NCBI RefSeq assembly: GCF_014305155.1
Contig: NZ_JACRUK010000039.1
Location: forward strand, 1-37,620
Reading direction: 5' to 3'
Source: Flavobacterium muglaense
GTDB taxonomy: Bacteria; Bacteroidota; Bacteroidia; Flavobacteriales; Flavobacteriaceae
DNA length: 37,620 nucleotides
A program made the position numbers and the translations under genes. The notes beneath the pieces were generated by a model. It was not told where the DNA came from and ran no database searches. It was given only the letters and a program-made list of their open reading frames with translations. Numbering within the stretch: the first letter of the stretch is position 1; each line of letters starts with the position of its first letter. Positions 26,443 to 35,012 of the stretch are shown here, piece after piece.

Positions 26443-27327
26443 TTAAACGACTTCTTTTTTACGATGTTTAAGGATACCGTTAAGAATAACAGTCAATACA
26501 ATTATCATTGCACCAACGTAAAAGGATGGTGTCATTTTTTCTTTTCCTCCAATAATAAAATAGGCCAAAACGATTCCGTAAACAGGCTCCAAATTTGTGG
26601 TTAACATGACGGTGTACGGACTCAATTTTTCCATTACCTTAACTGATGCCGTAAACGCATAGGCGGTACAAATGGAAGATAAAATCAACAGTAATATCCA
26701 GTTGCGCGAACTAAGATAAAAAAAGTCGGCTGAAAATTTATTTTGGTACAAGAAGTAAATCGAGATAAAAAACACACCCGATAAAAATTCATAAAAAGTT
26801 ATTACGGCCGAATCGTGACTAGCAATTAACTTACCATTCATCAATGTAAATAACACTCCTAAGATAATAGACACTAAGGCATACAACATGCCGCTTAGGT
26901 AATTCACTTCGACTTGCATGATCAGCCCTAATCCTACTATGATAATAAGACCAAAGAAAACTTCGTACCACAACACCTTTCGACCATAAAAAATGGGCTC
27001 TAATATGGAGGCAAAAAAAGCACCTAAGGAGAAAACTGACAATGTAATAGAGACATTCGAAACGTGAATTGCATGGAAAAAAGTCACCCAATGCATCGCA
27101 ATCAGCAAGCCTACAAAAACTAACTTGAGAAAAGACTTAAAGGGAATTCTAAAAGATTTCTTTTTGACTACTATAAAAACAGTCAAAAACCCGGCAGCTA
27201 GCAGCATTCTATACCAAACTATCGCATCGGCAGCAATGGTGAGCAACGCGCCTAATACAGCTGTAAAACCCCAAATAAAAACAATTAAATGCAGGTTTAA
27301 ATAACTTTTAAATTTATCGTTTTGCAT
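26443..27327 (-). CDS. EamA/DMT-family transporter
   Basis: 294 residues with ten predicted transmembrane helices in two EamA halves. It opens LNLHLIVFIWGFTAVLGALL, with VWYRMLLAAGFL in the first half and TANLEPV-like (TTNLEPVYGIVLAYFI) in the second, as usual for drug/metabolite transporters of the inner membrane. Substrate cannot be read from sequence. Its start overlaps the end of the LptF/LptG-like gene by 14 bases, so the two are co-transcribed and probably translationally coupled. Confidence 0.9.
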   Translation of the reverse strand: MQNDKFKSYLNLHLIVFIWGFTAVLGALLTIAADAIVWYRMLLAAGFLTVFIVVKKKSFRIPFKSFLKLVFVGLLIAMHWVTFFHAIHVSNVSITLSVFSLGAFFASILEPIFYGRKVLWYEVFFGLIIIVGLGLIMQVEVNYLSGMLYALVSIILGVLFTLMNGKLIASHDSAVITFYEFLSGVFFISIYFLYQNKFSADFFYLSSRNWILLLILSSICTAYAFTASVKVMEKLSPYTVMLTTNLEPVYGIVLAYFIIGGKEKMTPSFYVGAMIIVLTVILNGILKHRKKEVV

Positions 27328-28402
27328 TGCGAAGTAAAAATATACCTAGAATTCCAAATACAATATTAGGAAACCAAACGGCTAAAAAAGGTGAAAAAGT
27401 AGACTTCTCTGCCAGTACCCCAAATACTTTGTCAAAAAACACAAAGGCAAAGGCAATCGAAATCCCAATAGTTAAGTTCATTCCCATACCACCACGGCGC
27501 TTCATAGAAGACACAGAAACGGCAATAATGGTCAAAATAAATGCCGAAATAGGTACGCTGAATTTTTTATAAAAAACCACCATATACACATTGATATTTG
27601 AAGAACCTCTTTTCTTTTCTTTATCAATAAAGGAATATAACTTGTCTAAACGCAAGGTTTCGGCAATATAAACCACCGGAGTTAAATCCTCTAGTTCAAA
27701 GCTAAACTTCGCTTTCTTTTCAGGGCTTTTTTCTATTTTATCCCCTAGTGGTCCCACTGTTCTTTTCGTATAATCATACATTGTATAATCACGTTCTTTT
27801 GGGTTCCACTTGATACGGCTTGCCGTAATTTTAGAAACTAACTTATCTTTTTCAAATCGCTCTAAAGCAAAGTTAAAAGCAACTTGCGACTCGGTATTAA
27901 AACTATTTACATACAAGAATTCATTATCATTTACTTGTCTGTACACATCCGTATTATCACCGCGCATAATCTCTTTACCACCCGTCCTTAAATAGGTATA
28001 TCGAAAATTATTAAAACCCTCATTGGCCGCAGGCACAATAGAAAAACCTAAAAACAGCACAAATAAAGACACAATTGTTGCCCCTATAATAAAGGGCCTT
28101 AAAAATCGAGTAAACGAAATACCAGAACTTAAGATTGCAATAATCTCCGTATTATTAGCCAGCTTTGAGGTGAACCAGATAATCGATAAGAACAAGAAAA
28201 TAGGAAAAAGATTATTGGCAAAATAAATAGTAAAATTGTAATAATAAACGGCAATATCAAGAAAAGGAACTTTGTTCTCAATCATGAAATTGATTTTTTC
28301 CGAAACATCAATAATGATCCCGATAGGAACAAACATTAATAACATAGCCGAAAAAGTGGCTAAGTATCGCTTCAAGATGTATTTGTCTATTATTGTTAAC
28401 AT
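27314..28402 (-). CDS. LptF/LptG-family lipopolysaccharide export permease
   Basis: 362 residues with the YjgP/YjgQ layout: three N-terminal TMs (IDKYILKRYLATFSAMLL opening, then IYFANNLFPIFLFLSIIW and the third near 105-125), a periplasmic beta-jellyroll (about 135-265), and three C-terminal TMs. Such permeases, with the LptB ATPase, extract LPS from the inner membrane. It follows tgt by 100 bases, a common pairing in Bacteroidota, and overlaps the EamA gene. I cannot decide between LptF and LptG. Confidence 0.9.
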   Translation of the reverse strand: MLTIIDKYILKRYLATFSAMLLMFVPIGIIIDVSEKINFMIENKVPFLDIAVYYYNFTIYFANNLFPIFLFLSIIWFTSKLANNTEIIAILSSGISFTRFLRPFIIGATIVSLFVLFLGFSIVPAANEGFNNFRYTYLRTGGKEIMRGDNTDVYRQVNDNEFLYVNSFNTESQVAFNFALERFEKDKLVSKITASRIKWNPKERDYTMYDYTKRTVGPLGDKIEKSPEKKAKFSFELEDLTPVVYIAETLRLDKLYSFIDKEKKRGSSNINVYMVVFYKKFSVPISAFILTIIAVSVSSMKRRGGMGMNLTIGISIAFAFVFFDKVFGVLAEKSTFSPFLAVWFPNIVFGILGIFLLRNAKR

Positions 28403-28502
28403 TTAAAAAGTTTAAGGTTTAAAGCGTAAAAGTTCCCCGTTTAAAAGTACACACAAATCAAACGAGATTTGCACTCTTTAAACAAACTTTAAACATTTTT
28501 TT

Positions 28503-29633
28503 TTATAATCGTTGGTTCATATTTCTCACCATCATCTCTTTCCAAGTTACAAAATCACCAGCAATGATGCGTTTTCTCGCCTCACGTACCAACCACATGT
28601 AAAAACCTAGATTATGAATCGTAGCAATTTGCTTCCCTAAATACTCATTTGCAGCAAATAAATGACGCAAGTAAGCCTTGGTATATTCCGTATCTACAAA
28701 AGTGTGCCCCATTTCATCAATAGGCGAAAAATCAGCTTCCCACTTTTTATTTTTTATATTAATCGTACCATTAGCTGTAAACAACATTCCGTTTCTAGCA
28801 TTACGTGTAGGCATCACACAGTCAAACATGTCTACTCCTAGCGCAATATTTTCTAGAATATTAATAGGCGTTCCTACTCCCATTAAGTAACGTGGTTTGT
28901 CCTCAGGCAAGATTTCGCAAACTACTTCCGTCATGGCATACATTTCCTCTGCAGGTTCCCCTACTGACAAGCCACCAATAGCATTTCCTACTTGGTTTGA
29001 ATTGGCAATATATTCAGCAGATTGTCTACGCAAGTCCTTATAACAACTCCCTTGAACAATAGGGAAAAAAGCTTGGTCGTAACCATATTTCACAGGTACC
29101 TTCTCTAAATGTTTTACACAACGGTCTAACCATCGGTGCGTCATTTTCATAGAACGTTTTGCGTAATTGTAATCACAAGGATAAGGCGTGCATTCATCAA
29201 AGGCCATGATAATATCAGCCCCAATGGTACGCTGAATCTCCATTACATTTTCTGGCGTAAACACATGGTACGAACCGTCAATATGTGACTTAAATTTAAC
29301 TCCCTCTTCCTTGATCTTACGATTAGAAGACAGAGAATATACTTGGTACCCACCAGAATCTGTCAAAATATTGCGATCCCAGTTCATAAATTTATGCAAT
29401 CCACCAGCTTTTTCAAGAATTTCCGTCTTAGGACGTAAATACAAATGGTAAGTGTTCCCCAAAATAATATCAGGGTTTATATCTTGTTTAAGCTCACGTT
29501 GGTGCACCCCTTTTACCGAGGCTACAGTCCCAACAGGCATAAAAATAGGCGTTTCAATAACACCGTGATCTGTCGTAATACTTCCCGCTCTAGCTTTAGA
29601 TTGCGGGTCTTTTTTTAATAAATCAAACTTCAT
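28503..29633 (-). CDS. tgt: tRNA-guanine transglycosylase lacking the cysteine zinc ligands
   Basis: Exchanges guanine-34 for the queuine precursor preQ1 in tRNAs for Asp, Asn, His and Tyr. 376 residues with NTYHLYLRPKTE, LTDSGGYQVYSLS (catalytic Asp), FDECTPYP, AIGGLSVGEP and YLMGVGTP. The C-terminal zinc site normally reads C-x-C-x2-C followed by a His. The aligned stretch here, PIDEMGHTFVDTEYTKAYL, has Gly, Thr and Asp where the three cysteines belong, though the TIHN His is kept. The rest is intact, so I expect an active enzyme with a zinc-free fold. It carries its own promoter and may lead an operon with the LPS permease and EamA genes. Confidence 0.95.
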   Translation of the reverse strand: MKFDLLKKDPQSKARAGSITTDHGVIETPIFMPVGTVASVKGVHQRELKQDINPDIILGNTYHLYLRPKTEILEKAGGLHKFMNWDRNILTDSGGYQVYSLSSNRKIKEEGVKFKSHIDGSYHVFTPENVMEIQRTIGADIIMAFDECTPYPCDYNYAKRSMKMTHRWLDRCVKHLEKVPVKYGYDQAFFPIVQGSCYKDLRRQSAEYIANSNQVGNAIGGLSVGEPAEEMYAMTEVVCEILPEDKPRYLMGVGTPINILENIALGVDMFDCVMPTRNARNGMLFTANGTINIKNKKWEADFSPIDEMGHTFVDTEYTKAYLRHLFAANEYLGKQIATIHNLGFYMWLVREARKRIIAGDFVTWKEMMVRNMNQRL

Positions 29634-29664
29634 AATACCATTTTTCTACCGATTGTTCGGCGGG

Positions 29665-29695
29665 CAAAGATAGGTTAATTTGAAACCCGCATCAA
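29665..29695 (-). promoter_or_regulatory. tgt promoter, flavobacterial type
   Basis: On the minus strand TTG (29695-29693), a 20-base spacer and TATCTTTG (29672-29665) match the Bacteroidota consensus exactly. The spacing is the same as in the thrS promoter. It lies about 32 bases before the tgt start. Confidence 0.75.
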
Positions 29696-29866
29696 AAAAA
29701 AGTTTTTATTCTACCTAAATTTAAAACTGACTATCATCCATCTAGTACGCAACCAAACTTTGACAATAAATGTACCGAAATATCTTTTTTTTTACAACAT
29801 TCCATAAATCCAATACATTTATAAGACGCATCCTTCCAAAAATCCTACGCTTTAGCATCTTTATTT

Positions 29867-29970
29867 GGGCATGCCCTCCGGTCAGACTATCCGCTGTATT
29901 CCCGCTAATAAAAACTACGGCCAAAAAAAAGGCCTTGTTTTTCTAAAGCGGGAGATGCCGCTCCTATCCT
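29867..29970 (-). ncRNA. Flavobacterial structured intergenic element, copy B (Flavo-1-like)
   Basis: Read on the minus strand, the 5' block AGGATAGGAGCGGCAT is followed by a stem-loop region and by the 3' block AATACAGCGGATAGTCTGAC. The outer stem is CCCGCT paired with AGCGGG; an inner GGCC-T8-GGCC hairpin lies between. The element ends in the perfect palindrome GGGCATGCCC (29867-29876). The block layout matches copy A at 561-646 although the stem bases differ. It lies in the gap between tgt and the DUF3667 gene. Confidence 0.5.
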
Positions 29971-30338
29971 TCATGCACACACAACAACAATTCATTCTTA
30001 CAATAACCTGCAAGATCGCTACCATCTAAAAAAATGACTTATTAGAAAAACCTAATCTATTTGACATGAACTAAAATCAAGGACATACATAGTTGGTCCA
30101 CTTTAGCTTTATGAGTCTAATAAAACCTACACTTTACAACTGCAAAGCACCAAAGCTTAAACCGGGGCCAACTGTAACTTTTAATGGACTTCAAGATCAC
30201 TTTGATAAACAAAAACATTTCTATTGTAAGCTAAATCATCTATATTTACATTTAATTTAGCCCTAAACAACCACTATAATTTTTCATTTAAACCTGCTTT
30301 AAAATAACAAACAACCCATTAACACAAGCTTTTTACCT
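29971..30338. other. Non-coding gap with one doubtful small ORF
   Basis: Apart from the structured element, the 705-base gap between 29633 and 30339 holds no clear gene. A 49-codon plus-strand frame, 30111-30260, starts MSLIKPTLYNCKAPKLKPG and ends in TAG; it has no promoter, no ribosome site and no family I know, so I do not call it a gene. The gap has AT content like the rest of the window. Confidence 0.5.
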
Positions 30339-31052
30339 ATGAATTGTACTAAATGCAATACCGAATTGACTCAAAATTACTGTCCAAACTGTGGACAAGC
30401 AGCCATTCTTAAAAGGATCGATAGTCATTATATCATTCACGAAATCGAACATGTTTTACATTTTGAACGAGGCATTTTATATACCATCAAAGAACTTTGC
30501 ATCCATCCGGGAAAAACCACTCGCAATTATATTAAGGAGGATAGAAACCGATTAGTAAAACCTGTCATCTTCATTATAGTAACATCACTAATCTATACCT
30601 TAATAGCTCACTATTTCCATATTAAAGAACACGTCAAAATGGAAGGACTTGAAAACTCTTCTGTAGCCACTTTTATGCATTGGTCACAAGCAAACTATGG
30701 TTACTCAAACATCCTTTTAGGCGGCTTTATTGCTATTTGGTTGCAATTGTTTTTTAAAAAATACGGTTACAACTTTTATGAAGTCCTTATAATGATGTGT
30801 TTTATCCTTGGAATCTCTATGCTAATTTTTGCCGTTTTCGCACTCCTAGCTGGTATTTTCCACTTCCAATCATTAATTGCAGCAGGAGTGACAGGCTTTA
30901 TATACTTAACTTGGGCAAGTGCGAATTTCTTTGAAAAAAATAAAATAGGCAATTATTTCAAAGCTTTTTCAGCCTACCTATTAGGAACAATAACATTATA
31001 TATTGTAGTATTTGCAGTTGGACTTACAATCGATTATATTAGTAAACCATAA
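30339..31052 (+). CDS. DUF3667 membrane protein with N-terminal zinc ribbon
   Basis: 237 residues. The N-terminus has MNCTKCNTELTQNYCPNCGQ, two C-x2-C knuckles forming a zinc ribbon, followed by the DUF3667 block (HYIIHEIEHVLHFERGILYT, LCIHPGKTTRNYIKEDRNR, VKPVIFIIVTSLIY). Four or five transmembrane helices make up the rest. The domain is widespread in Bacteroidota and its role is unknown. It is the first of a run of short plus-strand genes. Confidence 0.85.
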   Translation: MNCTKCNTELTQNYCPNCGQAAILKRIDSHYIIHEIEHVLHFERGILYTIKELCIHPGKTTRNYIKEDRNRLVKPVIFIIVTSLIYTLIAHYFHIKEHVKMEGLENSSVATFMHWSQANYGYSNILLGGFIAIWLQLFFKKYGYNFYEVLIMMCFILGISMLIFAVFALLAGIFHFQSLIAAGVTGFIYLTWASANFFEKNKIGNYFKAFSAYLLGTITLYIVVFAVGLTIDYISKP

Positions 31053-31099
31053 AGCATTGCATTAAAAAAACAACTACGGCCTAACTTTAACCATAACAA

Positions 31100-31843
31100 A
31101 TGAAACTTATTATTTTCGGATGTTTGCTACTTTTAATAGTTTCCTTCTTTTTCACTAGCTGCCAACCTAAGTATGAAGAAAAAGACGGAAAGATCTATTA
31201 TAAATGGTACCATGGCGGTACTATGCAAAAGGTAAGTGACCTACTTCCAGAAGCTGATGCCGCTACATTTGAAACTATTAAAAAAAGCACACTTTTTAGT
31301 CTGGGAAAAGATAAAAACCATGTTTTTAAAGATGCAAAGATTTTACTTTATGCCGATCCAAAAACATTTGAATGCATCAAAGAACCCTATTGGAAAGATA
31401 AAACCCAACTGTTTATATTAAGCTACAGCACTGCTGATTGCAGACTTTTAAATGCTGACCCTACTACTTTTAAAGTATTACAAAAACCTTGGTCAAAGGA
31501 TAAAAACCAAGTGTTCTACAGTAGTTATCCTGTGAAAGACGCTCTGGCTGCATCATTTGTTCCCCTCACTGAAAATTATGGAAAAGACGCCGTGCATTAC
31601 TTTTACAATCAAACAATTATTGATGGACTTGATTATAAGTCGGCTGTCGTTTTGAGTAATGAGTACATTAAAGACAATCAACATGTTTATTATACCGATA
31701 CGGAAATAATAGGCGCAAATCCCAAAACATTTAAAGCAGGCCAATACGCAACAGGATACGACGATAAATACAGTTACAATTTTGACAAAAACTCAGGACC
31801 TATTACCGAAGAATTTATAAAAATGCATGCCAACAACGAATAG
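31100..31843 (+). CDS. DKNYY-family lipoprotein
   Basis: 247 residues. The signal ends in FFFTSC, a lipobox with the Cys at 21. The mature part carries repeats of about 35-45 residues built on the DKN(Y/H)VF/YY pattern: GKDKNHVFKDAKIL, DKTQLFILSYS, SKDKNQVFYSSYPV and IKDNQHVYYTDTEI, each followed by ADPKTFECI- or ANPKTFKAG-like segments. These repeats define the DKNYY family, whose function is not known. It lies 8 bases before the next gene, hence an operon. Confidence 0.85.
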   Translation: MKLIIFGCLLLLIVSFFFTSCQPKYEEKDGKIYYKWYHGGTMQKVSDLLPEADAATFETIKKSTLFSLGKDKNHVFKDAKILLYADPKTFECIKEPYWKDKTQLFILSYSTADCRLLNADPTTFKVLQKPWSKDKNQVFYSSYPVKDALAASFVPLTENYGKDAVHYFYNQTIIDGLDYKSAVVLSNEYIKDNQHVYYTDTEIIGANPKTFKAGQYATGYDDKYSYNFDKNSGPITEEFIKMHANNE

Positions 31844-31851
31844 ATACAATT

Positions 31852-32529
31852 ATGCAACGCATCTTCCTCCTTATATTATTGTTCTTTTTAAACGCAGGTT
31901 CCTTTTACGGTCAAACCAAATCAGACAGTTGTAATTGCCCTAGCAGCAAGTATGCAGGTACGAAAGCAGATACTGTTTTTCATTTATCAACTCACAAATC
32001 CATCGCTTTATGTGGCTATAAAAACCCGGATAGTAAACCGACAACCTATTCTGAGTTTGTACTTGCCGTATGTGGTAAATCTGAAATTATAGGTTTTTGG
32101 GATGCGCTTGTCAATTGTCAATTGACCGTTAATCAAAACCATTTAGTCATCGAACAAGTCGAAAGCTTACCTACGGGATCAAAATTCCAATTCCAAGACG
32201 TGATCTGGACAATTGAAAAACTCTCTTTTGACAAAGATGTCCTTATTCGCACTAAGGAAGTGAATCGGACCATAAAAAAATACAACTCTACCCAAATACA
32301 AACAGTCCTTGCCGCATTCGAAAAAACAAAACCTGGCATTACAGATGTAAAAATGAAAATTGTTTATCAATTATTTATGGCTACTATATCCGGTAACAAA
32401 AAAGCAAGAACCTATTTTAATACATTCGAAAATAAAGTCGGAACCCTTAGCGGCGCTAATGCTGAAGCCTATACGGATTTGAAAAAAAAGCTAGCAGCTT
32501 GGGATCAACCACTTCCAATATCTATATAA
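31852..32529 (+). CDS. Exported protein, function unknown
   Basis: 225 residues with a signal peptide (about 1-20, LNAGSFYGQ). The mature part begins with a Cys-containing segment (SDSCNCPSSKYAG), then a mixed region with SIALCGYKN and a helical C-terminal half (KKYNSTQIQTVLAAFEK to the end). I do not recognise a family. It is 8 bases after the DKNYY gene and 22 bases before the next, so all three are probably one transcript. Confidence 0.65.
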   Translation: MQRIFLLILLFFLNAGSFYGQTKSDSCNCPSSKYAGTKADTVFHLSTHKSIALCGYKNPDSKPTTYSEFVLAVCGKSEIIGFWDALVNCQLTVNQNHLVIEQVESLPTGSKFQFQDVIWTIEKLSFDKDVLIRTKEVNRTIKKYNSTQIQTVLAAFEKTKPGITDVKMKIVYQLFMATISGNKKARTYFNTFENKVGTLSGANAEAYTDLKKKLAAWDQPLPISI

Positions 32530-32551
32530 AAAACAATTAAATTACAAGAAC

Positions 32552-33223
32552 ATGGGACTAGACATGCGACCAATGGGGAAACCTAAGAAAGGATTTGAAA
32601 ACAGATACCGCGAAATTTTCGAGATGGTAAATTCAAACAACATTCCTGAATTAAGTTTTTTTGATAAAATGTTGGGCAAAAAACAGCTTACGAAAGACGA
32701 ACTAATTCAAGAATGGTTTCAAAATCAAACCCCAACATACGAAACTATCAAAGCGCCTATGGTAGGTAGAGATGCCGCCGCGGACCAATGGATAAAAGAA
32801 CGATACGAAGAACTAGAAGACAAACCGCCTTTGACTGATTTCTTGCAAGAACATCAAGGTTTTTATGTAATTGCATTGGCCAAAGAAAAAGATGGAGTTC
32901 CCTGCTACATCTCCTTAGGACAAGACGAAAATGTTTTTAGAGGTCAATTTCTAGTCGATTGTATCGATCTTATAGGCGAAGAACTTGTAAATGAAGCTTG
33001 GGGAACAAAACTAGCCGATGAAACACTCGATTATGGCCATCGATTAATGGCTGCTGCCAATGCAATCGCTCAAGAACATCAACTTGACTATTTAAGAGAA
33101 CAGGAAAGTCCGCCTGAAACAGAGCCCGATCAAATAGAATCAAAATTACATATTGTATTTTCATTGGCCCGATGGCTCATCTTTTACGGCAAAAATGGAC
33201 ACGGATACGAAGCCGACTTTTAA
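32552..33223 (+). CDS. Soluble protein, function unknown
   Basis: 223 residues without signal peptide or transmembrane helix. It begins MGLDMRPMGKPKKGFENRY, acidic and helical overall, with a well-packed middle block (GFYVIALAKEKDGVPCYISLGQDENVFRGQFL). I believe proteins with the MGLDMR-PMGKPK-GFE opening recur in Bacteroidota genomes but I cannot name a family. It could be an immunity-type protein by its size and company with other small unrelated genes, but nothing in the sequence shows this. Confidence 0.65.
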   Translation: MGLDMRPMGKPKKGFENRYREIFEMVNSNNIPELSFFDKMLGKKQLTKDELIQEWFQNQTPTYETIKAPMVGRDAAADQWIKERYEELEDKPPLTDFLQEHQGFYVIALAKEKDGVPCYISLGQDENVFRGQFLVDCIDLIGEELVNEAWGTKLADETLDYGHRLMAAANAIAQEHQLDYLREQESPPETEPDQIESKLHIVFSLARWLIFYGKNGHGYEADF

Positions 33224-33309
33224 AACCAACTACTATGACTGCAAATCATAGTAACAGACTAGTATAAAAAACTGTATTTTTATTAAAATATAATGTAGTA
33301 CACAACAAC

Positions 33310-33870
33310 ATGAGCGATTTACAAGCCTCTTATCAAAAAGCCATTCGCTTTGCAGCAGAAAAGCATGCGATCCAAAACCAATTAATTACAGGCAGCAACA
33401 TCCCTTATGTGGTACACCTCAGTAATGTGGCCATGGAAATCTTGATGGCAGCTCAGGCTACTGAAAATTTTGATGTTACAATAGCCGTGCAAATTGCATT
33501 ATTACACGATGTGCTTGAAGACACAGCAACTACATTTGAAGAAATTGAAGTAACGTTTGGAAATCAAATCGCTCAAGCAGTTCAAGCCTTATCCAAAAAC
33601 GATGCTACTCCCGCAGTCGATAAAATGGCTGATAGTTTAAGACGCATCAAAGCGTTACCCAAAGAAGTATGGGCGGTAAAAATGGCGGACCGAATTACCA
33701 ATTTGCAACCTCCACCTCAACATTGGACAATCGAAAAAATAAAAACCTATAAAGAACAAGCTCTTTTGATTGCAACCGAATTAAAAGATGGCAATGCCTA
33801 TTTAGCAAACCGACTAGCCGAACAAATTGTAACGTATTCCAAATACAGCCAAGCTGACATTCAGCCATAA
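33310..33870 (+). CDS. HD-domain hydrolase, MESH1/SpoT-like
   Basis: 186 residues forming one HD domain close to small alarmone hydrolases (MESH1) and the hydrolase half of RelA/SpoT. Metal and catalytic residues are in place: H36 in IPYVVHLSNVA, H66-D67 and E70-D71 in ALLHDVLEDT, and D127 in VKMADRITNLQ. The synthetase, TGS and ACT domains are absent. Expected reaction is hydrolysis of the 3'-pyrophosphate of (p)ppGpp, or of a related nucleotide such as NADPH as reported for animal MESH1. Cytoplasmic. Sixteen bases separate it from the following lipoprotein gene. Confidence 0.88.
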   Translation: MSDLQASYQKAIRFAAEKHAIQNQLITGSNIPYVVHLSNVAMEILMAAQATENFDVTIAVQIALLHDVLEDTATTFEEIEVTFGNQIAQAVQALSKNDATPAVDKMADSLRRIKALPKEVWAVKMADRITNLQPPPQHWTIEKIKTYKEQALLIATELKDGNAYLANRLAEQIVTYSKYSQADIQP

Positions 33871-33886
33871 CTTAACGTAAATTATT

Positions 33887-34393
33887 ATGAAAAATATATT
33901 TTACATACTGCTGTTTTTGAGCGTTTTATTTACCGCTTGTCATAACGATCAAACCGCCAAAAAAGAAATCGAAAATACCGTAATGCACTTGTATGCCAAG
34001 CCCGAAGACTTGTATAACAAAGCGGTAGACACTACTTTATTTTCAAAGGATATTATTGCGCTTTTGCAAAATGCACAAAAAATAAAAAAAGCAGATGAAG
34101 AACGCATTAAAAAAAGTGACTCTCCTACCGATAAACCCAACCTAATTGAAGGAAGTGTTTTCAATAGCTTGTACGAAGGATTTACCAATTACACTATCAA
34201 AAATATTGCAATCAAAGGTCAAACGGCAAGCGTAGCTATTGATTTTGAAAATAATACTACAACCCAAGAGAAATGGACAGACACAATAGTTCTAGTACAC
34301 ACTAATAACTGGAAAATTAACAACATTGTATTTTCCAAAAAGCATTCTCAAACCATTGATTTAAAAGAAAAACTAAAAAGCATTAATCAATAA
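33887..34393 (+). CDS. Lipoprotein, possible NTF2-like fold
   Basis: 168 residues. The signal ends in LFTACHND, a lipobox with Cys at 18. The mature protein begins with a helical segment (IENTVMHLYAKPEDLYNKA), has a long Lys/Glu-rich helix, and ends in strands (TNYTIKNIAIKG, ASVAIDFENN, IVLVHTNNWKINNIVF). This order suggests an NTF2-like, DUF3828-type fold, which is only an inference. Anchored in the envelope; role unknown. Confidence 0.65.
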   Translation: MKNIFYILLFLSVLFTACHNDQTAKKEIENTVMHLYAKPEDLYNKAVDTTLFSKDIIALLQNAQKIKKADEERIKKSDSPTDKPNLIEGSVFNSLYEGFTNYTIKNIAIKGQTASVAIDFENNTTTQEKWTDTIVLVHTNNWKINNIVFSKKHSQTIDLKEKLKSINQ

Positions 34394-34416
34394 TAAAACA
34401 CCATAAAAAAATAAAC

Positions 34417-34839
34417 ATGGCTACAAAAACACATCTTGGAAGACGGATTTTAGCAGGACTAATTGATTATTCCATAATACTTACTTTTTTCTGTGTTTTT
34501 ATCTTCTCTTTTGGAACGCAAAATTCCCAGGGCGAATATACTGTCACTGGAATACTTGCATTAGTCCCCTTCTTTTTTTGGTTTGGTTTTATCGTTTTAA
34601 TAGAAGTGTTTTTAGGAGCTACTGTCGGCAATTCAATTGTTGGGTTACAACCTAAATCCCTGACTAGAAACAACGGTCAATTAACCTTTAGTCAAGTATT
34701 AAAAAGGCATTTAATGGACCCATTTGATTTGTTTCCTTTTGGACTTATTGGAATCATAACAATCAAAAACACCGAAAAGCACCAACGATTAGGAGATATT
34801 TGGGCAAAAACTATCGTTACACCTTTAACAGAAAACTAA
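34417..34839 (+). CDS. RDD-family membrane protein
   Basis: 140 residues with three transmembrane helices. The opening LGRRILAGLIDYSIILTFF contains the Arg and Asp typical of RDD proteins, followed by GATVGNSIVGLQPKS and KNTEKHQRLGDIWAKTIV with the second conserved Asp. Some RDD proteins have been linked to sodium/proton exchange, but most are uncharacterised. Ends the run of closely spaced genes that starts at 31100. Confidence 0.88.
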   Translation: MATKTHLGRRILAGLIDYSIILTFFCVFIFSFGTQNSQGEYTVTGILALVPFFFWFGFIVLIEVFLGATVGNSIVGLQPKSLTRNNGQLTFSQVLKRHLMDPFDLFPFGLIGIITIKNTEKHQRLGDIWAKTIVTPLTEN

Positions 34840-35012
34840 AATCAACACCTTAGAACCATATAATACAACACTTTAAAATGCTGTTTAACAACTAAAAACA
34901 AACACCAACCTGCCCCACCGACCTACAAAAGTAGTTTGTCAAAAACTAAAGCGTATCACTTTATTCTTTTTTACATTTAAATAGGTATCTTGAACACACA
35001 ATTGAAACAGTT

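Noticed and set aside
29742..29924. Minus-strand ORF of 60 codons upstream of tgt
   Set aside because: It runs through the tgt upstream gap and the structured element, with no protein-like pattern.
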